In this document: piece after piece, positions 1 through 9,094 of the stretch
Numbering within the stretch: the stretch's first letter is position 1
How the letters are laid out: every line of letters starts with the position of its first letter
NCBI RefSeq assembly: GCF_003096195.1
Contig: NZ_CP023004.1
Span: 225,299-289,298, forward strand
Length of the DNA: 64,000 bases
Source: Ereboglobus luteus
GTDB lineage: Bacteria > Verrucomicrobiota > Verrucomicrobiia > Opitutales > Opitutaceae
Reading direction: 5' to 3'
Notes under the pieces: model-generated
Told to the model about the DNA's origin: nothing
What the model saw: the letters and a program-made list of their open reading frames with translations, nothing else
The model's database searches: none
Translations under genes and position numbers: made by a program

Positions 1-1
1 G

Positions 2-394
2 CCGGAGGACAAGGTTGAGGCGATCCAAAGTTTCCGCGAGCAAGGCAAGCGCATCGCGATGGTGGGCGACGGCGTGAACGACGCGCCGAGCCTCGCGGCG
101 GCCGACGTGTCCATTGCGATGGGCGCGCGCGGCAGCGACGCGGCGCTGGAGCAAGCCGAGGTCATCCTGATGCACGACCGCATTGAAAACGTGCTCGCCG
201 CGTTTCGCCTGAGCCGCCGCGCAAAAAGAATCATCAGGCAAAACCTCGCGGTGTCGCTCGGCGTGGTTGTTATCATGGCAACCGGTTCGATCATTGGACT
301 CGTGCCGCTCTGGCTCGGCGTGATCGCGCACGAAGGCAGCTCAGTCGTCGTGTGCCTGAACGCGCTGCGATTGCTGCTGGGAAAAAACAAGTAG
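2..394 (+). CDS. P-type ATPase, C-terminal fragment (cut by window edge)
   Basis: The reading frame is open from the window edge (frame 2) and holds the last ~130 residues of a P-type ATPase. The hallmark GDGVNDAP motif of the HAD phosphatase core lies at about 65-90. It is followed by the conserved AAADVSIAMG segment and two C-terminal membrane helices ending in LLLGKNK. The closing arrangement, with helices right after the P domain and no long C-terminal helix bundle, fits the heavy-metal (P1B) class that exports Cu, Zn, Cd or similar ions from the cytoplasm. The metal-binding CPx motif lies outside the window, so the substrate cannot be told. The first 20 visible codons belong to the gene; the ATG at 59 is internal. 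Confidence 0.9.
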   Translation, partial: PEDKVEAIQSFREQGKRIAMVGDGVNDAPSLAAADVSIAMGARGSDAALEQAEVILMHDRIENVLAAFRLSRRAKRIIRQNLAVSLGVVVIMATGSIIGLVPLWLGVIAHEGSSVVVCLNALRLLLGKNK

Positions 395-442
395 CGGCGC
401 AAAAAATCGCCTTCCAAAAAATACGCGCGCAAAAACACAAAC

Positions 443-2572
443 GTGTGCGCGCAACTTATGTCATGCGGTCGCGTCATGCCTGCCAGCATGAAAGCCCATT
501 ACTCAACTCGACATGCAATCCGGAGTGAGACAGTGGAAAGATTAGTGCCCCGGAGGACAAACACCAGGCGCCAGCATGCAACCCCGACCCGTGCCGGCAT
601 CCACCTGAGGAACACGTTTGGGATCGGCGCGAAAGCAATAATGGCGTTGTTGCCCGGCCTGTTGCTGCTCACGGGATCCCTCATCGCGGACCCGTATTTT
701 TCCAGGCATCCGAACGACCAGACCATTCTCGCCGGCAAGGGCGCCACCTTTACCGTCGATCTCGGCGGCGTCGGTTATTGGGACACGGTATTCTATCAAT
801 GGGAATACTCCAACAACGGCGGTTATTCATGGGACGAGGTGCCCGAATACGGCTCTTACTACGTGAGCAGAAGCTCGACCACGGACACGCTCGAGACAAC
901 CTCAACACCACCCGGATTCGACGGCACACTTTACAGATGCCGCGTCAGCTATCCAATCGATAACATATACAGCGACACCGCCTTCATATTCAGCGACGAG
1001 GCGCTGCTCACGGTGAACGCCGAGCCTTACAACATTGGAAGGCTGCCCGCCTCGCAAACTGCCTTTGAAAAGGAACCCGTCACCCTTGTCGCCCGGGCCG
1101 GGGGCCAGCCCGCCCCCGTTTATCAATGGCAAGTCTCCGGCGACGGCGGCACCTCGTGGCACAATATCCAGGGCGCCACGAGACACTCACTCACATTCAC
1201 GGCCGGCGCCGGATTTCATAACGGCGACATGATCCGGCGCATCGCCAGCAACGGCATCGGCTCGCCGGCTTACAGCAACACGTTCACGCTCAATGTAATC
1301 CCGGCATTCTTCCACACACCCGCCGCCCTCGCGCTCGATGATGACGGAAACCTCTACGTCGCCGATTCATTCAGGCACGTCATCTACAAAGTCGCGCCCG
1401 ATCTCACCGCCACGCTCTTCGCGGGGGCCGTGCGGAAGGCGGCGCTGACCGACAGCTCCGGCACGGACGCGCGGTTCAACGCACCCGTCGCGCTCGCATT
1501 CGACACAACAGGCGACCTTCTGGTGGCCGACAGCGGCAACGGAGCCGTCCGCAAAATTACACCCGAAGGCGAGGTCAACACAGTCGCCACCGGACTCGCG
1601 TCACCGGGCGGCATCGCCACAACCGCCGGTGGAAATGTGCTCATCGCCGACACCGACGCCCATGTCATTTACGAAATCGATTCGCACGGCGAACTGAGCA
1701 CCCACGCCGGACTCGCCGGGGCGCCGGGATTTGCGGACGCCACCGGAGACAGCGCGCGTTTTCGAAACCCAACCCAATTACATGTCGATGACAACGACGA
1801 CATTTTTATCGCCGACACCGGCAATCACATCATCCGCACCGCCGCCGAGGATGGCTCCATTATCACGTGGGCGGGATATCCCGGCGCCTCCGGCACGGCC
1901 AACGGAAACCCGGCCACCAGCGCCCGTTTTGACCAGCCGCGCGGCATGGCATCCGACACCCTTGGCAGCCTTTATGTGGCTGATACCGGCAACTCCACCA
2001 TACGAAGAATCACCGACCTCGGCTATGTCCTGACCATCGCGGGCAGAGCACGGAGCGCCGGTTTCGCCGATGGCACCGGAAACACAGCCCGGTTCAACCG
2101 CCCCTCCGACATCGTCTTTGACGGCAACAAAAGTCTTTATGTGGCCGACACGGGCAATTCCGTCATCCGCAAAGTCGATCTTCCAACCGGCAAAGTGGTA
2201 ACCCTCGCAATCTTCAAGGCGGGCACAACGCCACCACCGCCAAACACCCATGTGCTGACGGTCATCAAGGGCAAAGGCTCCGGTAATTACGCGGAAGGTG
2301 AAAGAATCTCGCTCGTCGCAAACGACCCGCCCTCGGGCACCGTCTTCGACGGCTGGATGAGCATCAACGGAGGCAGTTTCTCCAATGCAAAAAACACCTC
2401 GACCACTTTCACCATGCCCGCAAACGCAACCAGCGTTTACGCGCTCTACGAACCCGTTAACTCCGGAAACTCGGGGGTCGTGACAAAAAAAGATGCTTAT
2501 GGCGGCGGAGCCCCGTCGCTCTGGTTTTTCGCCGCGCTCACCGCGCTGATCGCGCTGCGCCGGCGCGAGTGA
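443..2572 (+). CDS. Secreted NHL-repeat protein with GlyGly-type C-terminal sorting tail
   Basis: A predicted exported protein of up to 709 residues. A hydrophobic signal segment lies near residues 66-84 (ALLPGLLLLTGSLIA), so the true start is probably one of the later ATGs (488 or 641) rather than the GTG at 443; no clear Shine-Dalgarno decides it. The mature part begins with two Ig-like segments (about 90-280). Six NHL-type blades follow (about 290-590), each with an LYVADTGN-like core, enough for one complete six-bladed beta-propeller. Next comes a bacterial repeat module (VLTVIKGKGSGNY..., about 605-670). It ends with GGGAP, a hydrophobic helix (SLWFFAALTALIAL) and RRRE. That tripartite tail resembles GlyGly-CTERM/PEP-CTERM-like sorting signals that are cleaved and anchored by a dedicated protease. 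The binding partner is unknown. Confidence 0.75.
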   Translation: MCAQLMSCGRVMPASMKAHYSTRHAIRSETVERLVPRRTNTRRQHATPTRAGIHLRNTFGIGAKAIMALLPGLLLLTGSLIADPYFSRHPNDQTILAGKGATFTVDLGGVGYWDTVFYQWEYSNNGGYSWDEVPEYGSYYVSRSSTTDTLETTSTPPGFDGTLYRCRVSYPIDNIYSDTAFIFSDEALLTVNAEPYNIGRLPASQTAFEKEPVTLVARAGGQPAPVYQWQVSGDGGTSWHNIQGATRHSLTFTAGAGFHNGDMIRRIASNGIGSPAYSNTFTLNVIPAFFHTPAALALDDDGNLYVADSFRHVIYKVAPDLTATLFAGAVRKAALTDSSGTDARFNAPVALAFDTTGDLLVADSGNGAVRKITPEGEVNTVATGLASPGGIATTAGGNVLIADTDAHVIYEIDSHGELSTHAGLAGAPGFADATGDSARFRNPTQLHVDDNDDIFIADTGNHIIRTAAEDGSIITWAGYPGASGTANGNPATSARFDQPRGMASDTLGSLYVADTGNSTIRRITDLGYVLTIAGRARSAGFADGTGNTARFNRPSDIVFDGNKSLYVADTGNSVIRKVDLPTGKVVTLAIFKAGTTPPPPNTHVLTVIKGKGSGNYAEGERISLVANDPPSGTVFDGWMSINGGSFSNAKNTSTTFTMPANATSVYALYEPVNSGNSGVVTKKDAYGGGAPSLWFFAALTALIALRRRE

Positions 2573-2659
2573 TTATGAAATCCCCATGAAGGAAATCACT
2601 GGTGCCCCAAACGCACTGCGATGGTTGCCGGGGAAACAAATGTTGCTTACACGCCGCGC

Positions 2660-4285
2660 TCACTCGCCGGGTTTTGCCGGGACGGACATTTTCTTCGCGG
2701 ATTTCTTTCGAACACGGCCTTCGCATTCATCGAGCATGGCGGACGCAAAGCGCGAGGCGCGCCTGTCGACACTGGGAGCGTCCTTGAAGCGGCGGAGAAT
2801 CTCGGCGCATTGCTCCTTCTCGTCAAAACGCCAGCACATGGCGGCTAAGCCAATCCAACCGCGACCCAGCGGACGGCGCGCCTTGACGGCTTCGATTATC
2901 GACGGCCACTTGTCCTCGCGAAATTCCTCGCTGAAGGCCTCCACTAACGCGAGCGTGTTGTAAGCGTCGAGGTAATCAGGATCAAGGGCGATGGCATGGT
3001 CGAGCCACCCGCGGAGACGCTCGCTGACGTCGGGTTTGATAAACTTGCCAAGGTGAAAATCTATGCGATTGAACTCCTCGTCCGCGAGCACGGCATATAC
3101 GGCGGCGTTATCGCTTTTGCACTCGACGGCGCGAAGAAGGCTTTGACGGGCCAGCTTGCGTTTCTCTTGCATCCGCCGCCTTTCATCAGGGGTGGGCCGC
3201 GCGGGTGCCTGGCCGTCGGCGGAGCGGCGGGGCATGCTGGAGGCCAGCAGCACTTCATAAAGAAAGGCGTGCGCCCGCGCATTGTCCGGCTGTGTCCGCA
3301 AGATTTCACGCAAGCGTTGTTCAGCCATGCCGTTGTCTCGATGCCTTCTGAATTTCAGGTAGAGCGTCGTGAGCTCGGCGTCAATTGGGTCGGCCGGCGT
3401 GATTTCGATTTTCTTCAAGATCGGGGCATAAGGGATTTTCGCCCGGCGCACGCTGTGCTTGCCCGCGCGGAGGTATTTTTTCAGGGCTCGCTCCATCGTT
3501 TTGTAATCCATGCCGAAGGATTCCTCGAACGCACGCGCCATGGGAATATCGGGGTCGAGCGAGGCGTTGATGAAGCGGCCGAGCGCGCCCTTGTCCGCGA
3601 ATTCGCCGCAAATCAGGTAATGTGTGAACAGCCACGACTGCGCGTAGAAAACACTAATTTTGTCGCTCTCGTTGTAATGCGGGCTGCCGTGAGTGACCTT
3701 GAGAAATTCTTCCATCGGCAGCCATTTCGACTCACTGAGCGTCCTGAGGTGCCCCTTGTGGGCGCGACCGACCTCAACATCGTCGCCTTCGCTGGAAAAT
3801 GTCTCGTAAAGCTCGGCAAGTCCCTCATTGAGCCATACGGGAATGCCGGGCGCATAAGCCCCGACGAGGGAGTGCAAGTATTCGTGGATGATGGTGCGAG
3901 CGGCATGTTCGTAGTGCTCATTGCTCATCGCCATGTGCGACCCGAATCTTCCCGGCATGAAAAAGCCGCCCACCGGTTTTACTTTGCCTTTGTAGAGCGG
4001 CATGTAGGGCTCAAACTGCGAACGCGTGTCGAACATGACAATCGTGCACGGCATCTCGCGGGCGCGTCGTTTTAAAAGGGCGTTGAGAAACATGGTTCGA
4101 AGCTGTTCGAGTCGCATGAGCAGTTCGCGCGAATCGGTTTTATTCGTCGCGCTGAGCATGGTGAAATGCTCGCTCCTCACAAACTGCCACTTCAATTCCT
4201 TTTCTGCACCGACAGCAACATTGGCCTGCAGAAGCAGCAGCACGACAAGAAACATGCGGCTGATGTGTGACGAGGGGGCGCTCAT
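2660..4285 (-). CDS. Secreted HEXXH peptidase-like protein with TPR-like tail (DUF1570-like)
   Basis: Predicted exported protein with signal sequence MFLVVLLLLQANVAVGA. I placed the start at the ATG at 4285, which leaves a normal-length signal peptide; 4330 and 4255 are alternatives. About 140 residues in, a gluzincin-like zinc site is visible: HEYLHS followed about 20 residues later by WLNEGLAELYE, giving two His and a downstream Glu. The C-terminal half is helical and TPR-like, with repeated Ala/Leu/Asp-Pro-Asp patterns. The gene at 57685-59211 has the same architecture and is a paralogue. Proteins of this type are often annotated DUF1570; the substrate is unknown. It is convergent with the NHL-protein gene: the two 3' ends are 87 bp apart. 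Confidence 0.7.
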   Translation of the reverse strand: MSAPSSHISRMFLVVLLLLQANVAVGAEKELKWQFVRSEHFTMLSATNKTDSRELLMRLEQLRTMFLNALLKRRAREMPCTIVMFDTRSQFEPYMPLYKGKVKPVGGFFMPGRFGSHMAMSNEHYEHAARTIIHEYLHSLVGAYAPGIPVWLNEGLAELYETFSSEGDDVEVGRAHKGHLRTLSESKWLPMEEFLKVTHGSPHYNESDKISVFYAQSWLFTHYLICGEFADKGALGRFINASLDPDIPMARAFEESFGMDYKTMERALKKYLRAGKHSVRRAKIPYAPILKKIEITPADPIDAELTTLYLKFRRHRDNGMAEQRLREILRTQPDNARAHAFLYEVLLASSMPRRSADGQAPARPTPDERRRMQEKRKLARQSLLRAVECKSDNAAVYAVLADEEFNRIDFHLGKFIKPDVSERLRGWLDHAIALDPDYLDAYNTLALVEAFSEEFREDKWPSIIEAVKARRPLGRGWIGLAAMCWRFDEKEQCAEILRRFKDAPSVDRRASRFASAMLDECEGRVRKKSAKKMSVPAKPGE

Positions 4286-4445
4286 GATGGGTAATATGCG
4301 TGGTTGGTGGGTGGGTGTGATGGAAACCATGCATCATAAAAATATGTAATGTAAACCACGCAAAAAAACGAAACCCCGCATTCTAATTTTCAGGCAATCC
4401 GCTGTCTTGCGCTTGCCGGAAGATTTCGCATCTAATCGGCCGCGA

Positions 4446-5297
4446 ATGATCGAGACTTTCCTCACAGACCGCGCCTGGCTCTGGCTGGCGGCCGCTCTTT
4501 ACCTGGGCGGCTTTTTGTTCGGTGTGGTCCCGCTCGTCCGGCGCGGGCGTCATTCGAACCGCCTCGCGTTTTTTATCATGCTCGCGGGGTTCGTCGCGCA
4601 AACCCTCGGACTGTATCTGCGCGGAAAAGCAATCGGCGGCTGTCCCATCGGCAACACGTTTGAGATTTTGCAATTCACCACATGGTCGGCGGTCGCCCTG
4701 TATTTTATCGTCGGCGCGGTTTTCCGGTTGAGTCTGCTCGGGTTTTTCACGTCCGCGTTTGCCGCCGCGCTCAGCCTCGTTTCGCTCGCGGTTCCGGCGT
4801 GGGACGCGGTTTGCCGCGCGTCTGCGTCCGGCGGCAACGCGTGGATCGAGTTTCACGCCGCGCTCGCGCTTTTTAGCTACGGCGTTTTCGGGCTGCTCGC
4901 GCTCACATCCGGCATGTATCTGCTTCAGTGGTTCAGCATCAAGCGCCGGCGGATGGACGGCATTTTTTCGTTTCTGCCGTCGATGCGCGCGCTCGACCAG
5001 ATCAACCTGCGCCTGCACGCGACCGGCGCGATCCTGCTCGGCGCGTCGCTCGCCGTCGCGCTCATCCACTGGCAGCGCGGCGCGGGGCACACCGTCGGGT
5101 TCGCCATGCTTTTTTTCGGCGCGATCTGGTTTCTCTACGCGGTGTTCCTCGCGCTCCGGCTCGCAAATATCGTGCCCGCCCGCCGTCTCGCGTGGGCGTG
5201 CATCGTGTTGTTTGTCGTGGCAATTTTCTCCATCGGCTTGGTCAACAATCACCGCGCTTCTCGCGCAACCGGCACGGACGCGCACCAGAAACCATGA
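4446..5297 (+). CDS. HemX/CcsA-like membrane protein
   Basis: An integral membrane protein of ~283 residues with about eight hydrophobic helices. The ATG at 4446 (MIETFLTDRAWLW) is preferred over the in-frame start at 4407 because the membrane domain begins there. It belongs to the cytochrome-c-assembly (CcsA/HemX) superfamily by its position immediately before hemA and by conserved residues such as GGCPIGNTFEILQF. I do not see the WWD heme-handling motif of true CcsA, which favours the HemX subgroup. HemX of Bacillus influences the level of glutamyl-tRNA reductase. The stop codon overlaps the hemA start (ATGA), so translation of the two is probably coupled. Confidence 0.75.
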   Translation: MIETFLTDRAWLWLAAALYLGGFLFGVVPLVRRGRHSNRLAFFIMLAGFVAQTLGLYLRGKAIGGCPIGNTFEILQFTTWSAVALYFIVGAVFRLSLLGFFTSAFAAALSLVSLAVPAWDAVCRASASGGNAWIEFHAALALFSYGVFGLLALTSGMYLLQWFSIKRRRMDGIFSFLPSMRALDQINLRLHATGAILLGASLAVALIHWQRGAGHTVGFAMLFFGAIWFLYAVFLALRLANIVPARRLAWACIVLFVVAIFSIGLVNNHRASRATGTDAHQKP

Positions 5298-6415
5298 GCC
5301 GCGATAACACAGCCGTCCCTGAAGCCGCCGCCAAATCCGCGCGCGCCCCGAACGCACCGTCGGGTTTCTTTTTTGTCGGGGCAAATCACCACGCCACGCC
5401 GATCGAACTCCGCGAAAAACTCGCGCTCACCGAAAACAAGCTGCCCGGCCTCCAATGCCGCCTCGCCGCAATCGACGGCTTGCGCGAGGTCGTCGTGCTG
5501 AACACCTGCAACCGCGTCGAAATCTACGGCATCGCCGAAACGCCCGCGGTGATTGCGCGCATTGAGGAAAATTTCTGCGCGCTGCAGGAATTCCCCGAGA
5601 AAACATTTCGCGAGATCCGCCAGCATGCGACGGGACGCGACGCCATCCAGCATCTCCTCGAAGTGGCGGCGGGGATCGACTCGCAGATGCTCGGCGAAAC
5701 CGAAATTCTCGGCCAGGTGAAGGACGCCTACGCCGACGCGCTGACGCGCCGCGCGACCGGCCCCGCGCTCAACCGCATTTTCCAAAAAACATTCCAATAC
5801 GCAAAACACGTCCGCACCAGCACCGCGATCACCGCCGGCCAGGTAAGCATCGCCAATGTCGCTGTCGATCTTGCGCAAAAGATTTTCGGAGAGCTTGGGC
5901 GCACGCGCATCCTCCTGCTCGGCGCGGGCGATATCAGCGAAAAAACCGCGCGCGCGTTTCAGAGTCGCGGCGCGAGCGCCCTCACCGTGGCCAGCCGGAC
6001 GTTTGAGCGCACGATGGCGCTTGCAAGCGGTCTCGGCGCCACCGCCCTGCCCTTCGAGCACATCCCCGCGCACCTCGCCGATTATGACGTTGTCGTCTGC
6101 TCGACCGCCGCGCCTGAGGCCGTGATCCGCCGCGACGCCGCCGAGTCCGCCATGCGCCGTCGCCGCGCGCAGCCGCTTTTTTTCATCGACCTGGCCATGC
6201 CGCGCGATGTCGAGCCATCCGTCGCCGACATCGAAAATGTTTTTGTTTACAACCTCGACGACCTCGCGCGCATCGCCGAAAAAAACCGCGCCGCCCGTGA
6301 AAACGAGGTCGTTCGCGCGCGCGAGATTTTGCGCGAAAAATCCGCCATGCTTTGGAGTCAGATCGCCCCGGAAGCGCCAAGCCCCGGCCCGTCTCGTTCC
6401 GGCGACGCATCCTGA
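5294..6415 (+). CDS. hemA: Glutamyl-tRNA reductase
   Basis: Catalyses NADPH-dependent reduction of glutamyl-tRNA(Glu) to glutamate-1-semialdehyde, the first committed step of C5-pathway tetrapyrrole synthesis in the cytoplasm. The start is the ATG at 5294 overlapping the hemX-like stop. N-terminal signatures include FFVGANHHATPIELREKLAL and the catalytic cysteine in VVLNTCNRVEIYG. Further on are the family segments GETEILGQVKDAY and the Rossmann stretch RILLLGAGDISEKTA, then a C-terminal dimerisation helix region. Length (~373 residues) is slightly short for the family because the C-terminal helix bundle is abbreviated. It is followed by the TPP riboswitch of the thi operon. Confidence 0.96.
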   Translation: MSRDNTAVPEAAAKSARAPNAPSGFFFVGANHHATPIELREKLALTENKLPGLQCRLAAIDGLREVVVLNTCNRVEIYGIAETPAVIARIEENFCALQEFPEKTFREIRQHATGRDAIQHLLEVAAGIDSQMLGETEILGQVKDAYADALTRRATGPALNRIFQKTFQYAKHVRTSTAITAGQVSIANVAVDLAQKIFGELGRTRILLLGAGDISEKTARAFQSRGASALTVASRTFERTMALASGLGATALPFEHIPAHLADYDVVVCSTAAPEAVIRRDAAESAMRRRRAQPLFFIDLAMPRDVEPSVADIENVFVYNLDDLARIAEKNRAARENEVVRAREILREKSAMLWSQIAPEAPSPGPSRSGDAS

Positions 6416-6457
6416 AGGATTGACAGCGCCCCGCCGCGGGCAAAACTCCGCCGCGTC

Positions 6458-6545
6458 TAGTGACACGGGGTGCTTCCGCCCGAGGGAAGCTGAGAACAAA
6501 CCCGTCGAACCTGATCCGGTTAATACCGGCGAAGGGAATCGTCAC
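6458..6545 (+). promoter_or_regulatory. TPP (THI-box) riboswitch
   Basis: The conserved thi-box elements are all present in order: ACACGGGGTGC (about 6463-6473), GCTGAGA (6489-6495), ACCCGT, GAACCTGATC, GGTTAATACC, and GGCGAAGGGA ending near 6538. This is the thiamine-pyrophosphate aptamer. It sits ~85 bp before thiM, so it should repress the thiM-thiE-thiD operon when TPP is abundant, by attenuation or by sequestering the start. I could not identify the expression platform with certainty. Confidence 0.97.
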
Positions 6546-6628
6546 AGCCGCGCCGGGCGCGCCAGCACCGGGACGGCGGGCCGGTTCAGTCGCCGCGAAA
6601 AAACCGCGTTGAACCAAATCTCGCAAAC

Positions 6629-7459
6629 ATGGCCCAAAACAAACCAGCAGTCATCGTCGACGACATCGTCCGCGTGCTCGAAACGCTCCGCGAGCGACGC
6701 CCGCTCGTGCATTGCATGACCAACGAGGTCGTCAAGGACATCACCGCAAACATACTCCTCGCCATCGGCGCGTCGCCCGCGATGGTCGAGCACGCGGAGG
6801 AGGCCGCCGAATTTGCCGCGATCGCCGACGCGCTTCTCATCAATGTCGGCACGCTCGACACCACGCAAATGGAGGCGATGCGCGCCGCGATCGCCTCTGC
6901 CACGCTTGCCGAAAAACCGTGGGTGCTCGACCCCGTCGCGATCGGCGCGATCAGCCTGCGCACGCGTTTCTCGCGCGAGATTCTTGCGCAACGCCCCGCG
7001 CTCATTCGCGGCAACGCCTCCGAAATCATCGCGCTCGCGGGCCGCGCCGGAAAAGGTCGCGGCGCGGACAGCGGCGACAGCGCCGAGCACGCGCTTGATG
7101 CCGCCGCGCAACTCGTCGCGCAGACTGGAAACGCCGTTCTTGTCACCGGTCCCGTTGATTACGCGCTTGATGCCGCGCGCACGCTCGCCTGCGCCAACGG
7201 CCATCCGCTTCTCACGCGCGTGACCGGCGTCGGGTGCGCGCAAGGCGCGCTTGCCGCGGCGTGCGTCGCCGTCGCGCCGGACAAGATTCATGGCGCCGCC
7301 GCCGCCGCCGTGTTCATGGCGATCGCGGGCGAACTCGCCGCCGCGCGCGCGCCGCGCCCCGGAAGTTTTCGCACCGCGCTCATCGACGAACTCGACCGGC
7401 TCGACGCCGACACCATTCGCAAATTCGCAAAACTTGAGACCGTAAAACAGAATGCCTGA
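6629..7459 (+). CDS. thiM: Hydroxyethylthiazole kinase
   Basis: Phosphorylates 4-methyl-5-(2-hydroxyethyl)thiazole with ATP, salvaging the thiazole half of thiamine. Family signatures are VHCMTNEVV near residue 28, NILLAIGASPAM, PWVLDPVAIGA and RGNASEIIALAG. A TGVGCAQGAL-type anion-hole segment carries the catalytic Cys near residue 205. Length of 276 is normal. It is the first gene behind the TPP riboswitch and lies ~80 bp upstream of thiE, so it starts the thiamine operon. Confidence 0.96.
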   Translation: MAQNKPAVIVDDIVRVLETLRERRPLVHCMTNEVVKDITANILLAIGASPAMVEHAEEAAEFAAIADALLINVGTLDTTQMEAMRAAIASATLAEKPWVLDPVAIGAISLRTRFSREILAQRPALIRGNASEIIALAGRAGKGRGADSGDSAEHALDAAAQLVAQTGNAVLVTGPVDYALDAARTLACANGHPLLTRVTGVGCAQGALAAACVAVAPDKIHGAAAAAVFMAIAGELAAARAPRPGSFRTALIDELDRLDADTIRKFAKLETVKQNA

Positions 7460-7536
7460 ACCCGGGCGACCCATCACACACATTCTCCCGACTCCGACAT
7501 TCTGGCTCCTCTACTTTGACTCCCGACTCCTTTCCC

Positions 7537-8166
7537 ATGAAACAACCCGATTACACACTCTACATGGTCACCGACATGCCGTCGGTTTATAAAAAGGGAT
7601 TCCTCGAATCCATCGAAGCCGCCGTCGCGGGCGGCGTCTCCATCGTGCAATACCGCACCGATGGCGGCACGAAACGCGAGCTTTACGAAAACGGCATGGC
7701 CGTGCGCGACCTGCTCAAGCGCCTCGGCGTGCCGCTCATCATCAACGACCATGTCGATCTCGCGCTCGCGCTCGATGCCGACGGCGTGCACATCGGCCAG
7801 GGCGATTTGCCCGCGCCCGTTGTCCGCCGTCTCATCGGCAAAGACAAGCTGCTCGGCCTCTCCACATCCAATCGCGAGCAGGTCCTCGCGGTTGACAAGA
7901 CCGTCGTCGACTACATCGGCATCGGCCCCGTTTTCCCGACGCAATCCAAGCGCAACGCCCCGCCCGCAATCGGTGCCGCCGACCTCGCCGCGCTCGTCGC
8001 GCTCGCCCCCGTGCCCAATGTCGCCATCGGCGGCATCACCGTGGAAACCGCGCCCGCCATTTATGCGACCGGCGTGACCGGCATCGCCATCGTCTCGGCG
8101 CTCTCCTACGCAAACGACATCCAGGCCGCCGCCAAGGCGCTCCGCGAAGGCGGGATCAAAAAATAA
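7537..8166 (+). CDS. thiE: Thiamine-phosphate synthase
   Basis: Joins HMP-pyrophosphate and thiazole phosphate to make thiamine phosphate. It has a TIM-barrel of ~209 residues from the ATG at 7537; an upstream TTG at 7516 is in frame but less likely. Visible motifs are VQYRTDGGTKRELYE, LIINDHVDLALALDADGVH, IGQGDLP, GLSTSNREQ, YIGIGPVFPTQSKRNA and the phosphate-binding IGGI. The usual QLR near the N-terminus is QYR here. The gene lies between thiM and thiD under the same riboswitch. Confidence 0.95.
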   Translation: MKQPDYTLYMVTDMPSVYKKGFLESIEAAVAGGVSIVQYRTDGGTKRELYENGMAVRDLLKRLGVPLIINDHVDLALALDADGVHIGQGDLPAPVVRRLIGKDKLLGLSTSNREQVLAVDKTVVDYIGIGPVFPTQSKRNAPPAIGAADLAALVALAPVPNVAIGGITVETAPAIYATGVTGIAIVSALSYANDIQAAAKALREGGIKK

Positions 8167-8187
8167 AAACTCCTCCCGGCACATCCC

Positions 8188-8988
8188 ATGATTCCAAACG
8201 TTCTCACGATCGCAACCACCGACCCGTCGGGCGGCGCCGGCGTGCTCGCCGACCTAAAGGCATTTTCCGCAAACGGCGCCTACGGCATGGGCGTGCTCGC
8301 CGCGCTCACGGCGCAAAACACGCAAACCGTCACCGGCATTTATCCAATTCCCCTCGATTTTATCACGAGGCAAATCGACACGCTGTATGCCGACGTGCGC
8401 GTTGACTCGGTGAAAATCGGCATGCTCGGCACCGCCGAGATCACGCGTCGCGTCGCCGCCGACCTCCGCCGCCACAACGCGAAACGCATCGTCATCGATC
8501 CCGTCATGGTGTCCAAAAGCAAACACCAGCTGCTCGCCCATGACGCCATCGAATCGCTCCGCGGCGAACTCTTTCCCCTCGCCGAAATCATCACGCCCAA
8601 CATCCCCGAAACCGAGGTGCTCCTCGGCTGCGCGCCGATAAAAAATCTCGACGACATGCGCAAAGCCGCGCGCGCCCTGCGCGAGCTCGGCCCGCGCATT
8701 GTCATGGTAAAAGGCGGCCATCTCGACGGCGCCGAAAGCATCGACATCGTTGATGACGGCGTCACGCAAACCGAGCTCCGCGCCCCGCGCATCGCCACAA
8801 AAAACACGCACGGCACCGGCTGCACGCTCTCCGCCGCGATCGCCGCCCAGCTCCCGCAGTGCGCCACGCCGCTCGACGCAATCCGCGCCGCCAAAGCCTA
8901 CCTCACACGCGCCATCGAAGCCTCCGGCGCGCTCGACGTCGGCTCCGGCCACGGCCCGACGCACCATTTTTGGAATCTGTGGAAGTAG
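8188..8988 (+). CDS. thiD: Hydroxymethylpyrimidine/phosphomethylpyrimidine kinase
   Basis: Carries out two successive phosphorylations of hydroxymethylpyrimidine, giving HMP-PP for ThiE. A ribokinase-fold protein of 266 residues. It starts with the family pattern TIATTDPSGGAGVLADLKAF and contains the segment VMVSKSKHQLL. The anion-hole motif KNTHGTGCTLSAAIAA with the catalytic Asp/Cys region lies near residue 205. It begins 21 bp after thiE and ends the operon. thiC and thiG are not seen nearby, so this cluster covers salvage and coupling only. Confidence 0.96.
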   Translation: MIPNVLTIATTDPSGGAGVLADLKAFSANGAYGMGVLAALTAQNTQTVTGIYPIPLDFITRQIDTLYADVRVDSVKIGMLGTAEITRRVAADLRRHNAKRIVIDPVMVSKSKHQLLAHDAIESLRGELFPLAEIITPNIPETEVLLGCAPIKNLDDMRKAARALRELGPRIVMVKGGHLDGAESIDIVDDGVTQTELRAPRIATKNTHGTGCTLSAAIAAQLPQCATPLDAIRAAKAYLTRAIEASGALDVGSGHGPTHHFWNLWK

Positions 8989-9094
8989 GGGCGCGGCATC
9001 TCTTGCGACGCCCGGCTTAATGCGCGCGATTTAACGCGGGGCGCTTATTGCGCCTTGCCCGCGCGCGGTCTTCGCATTTTCCTCGGATGCAAAG

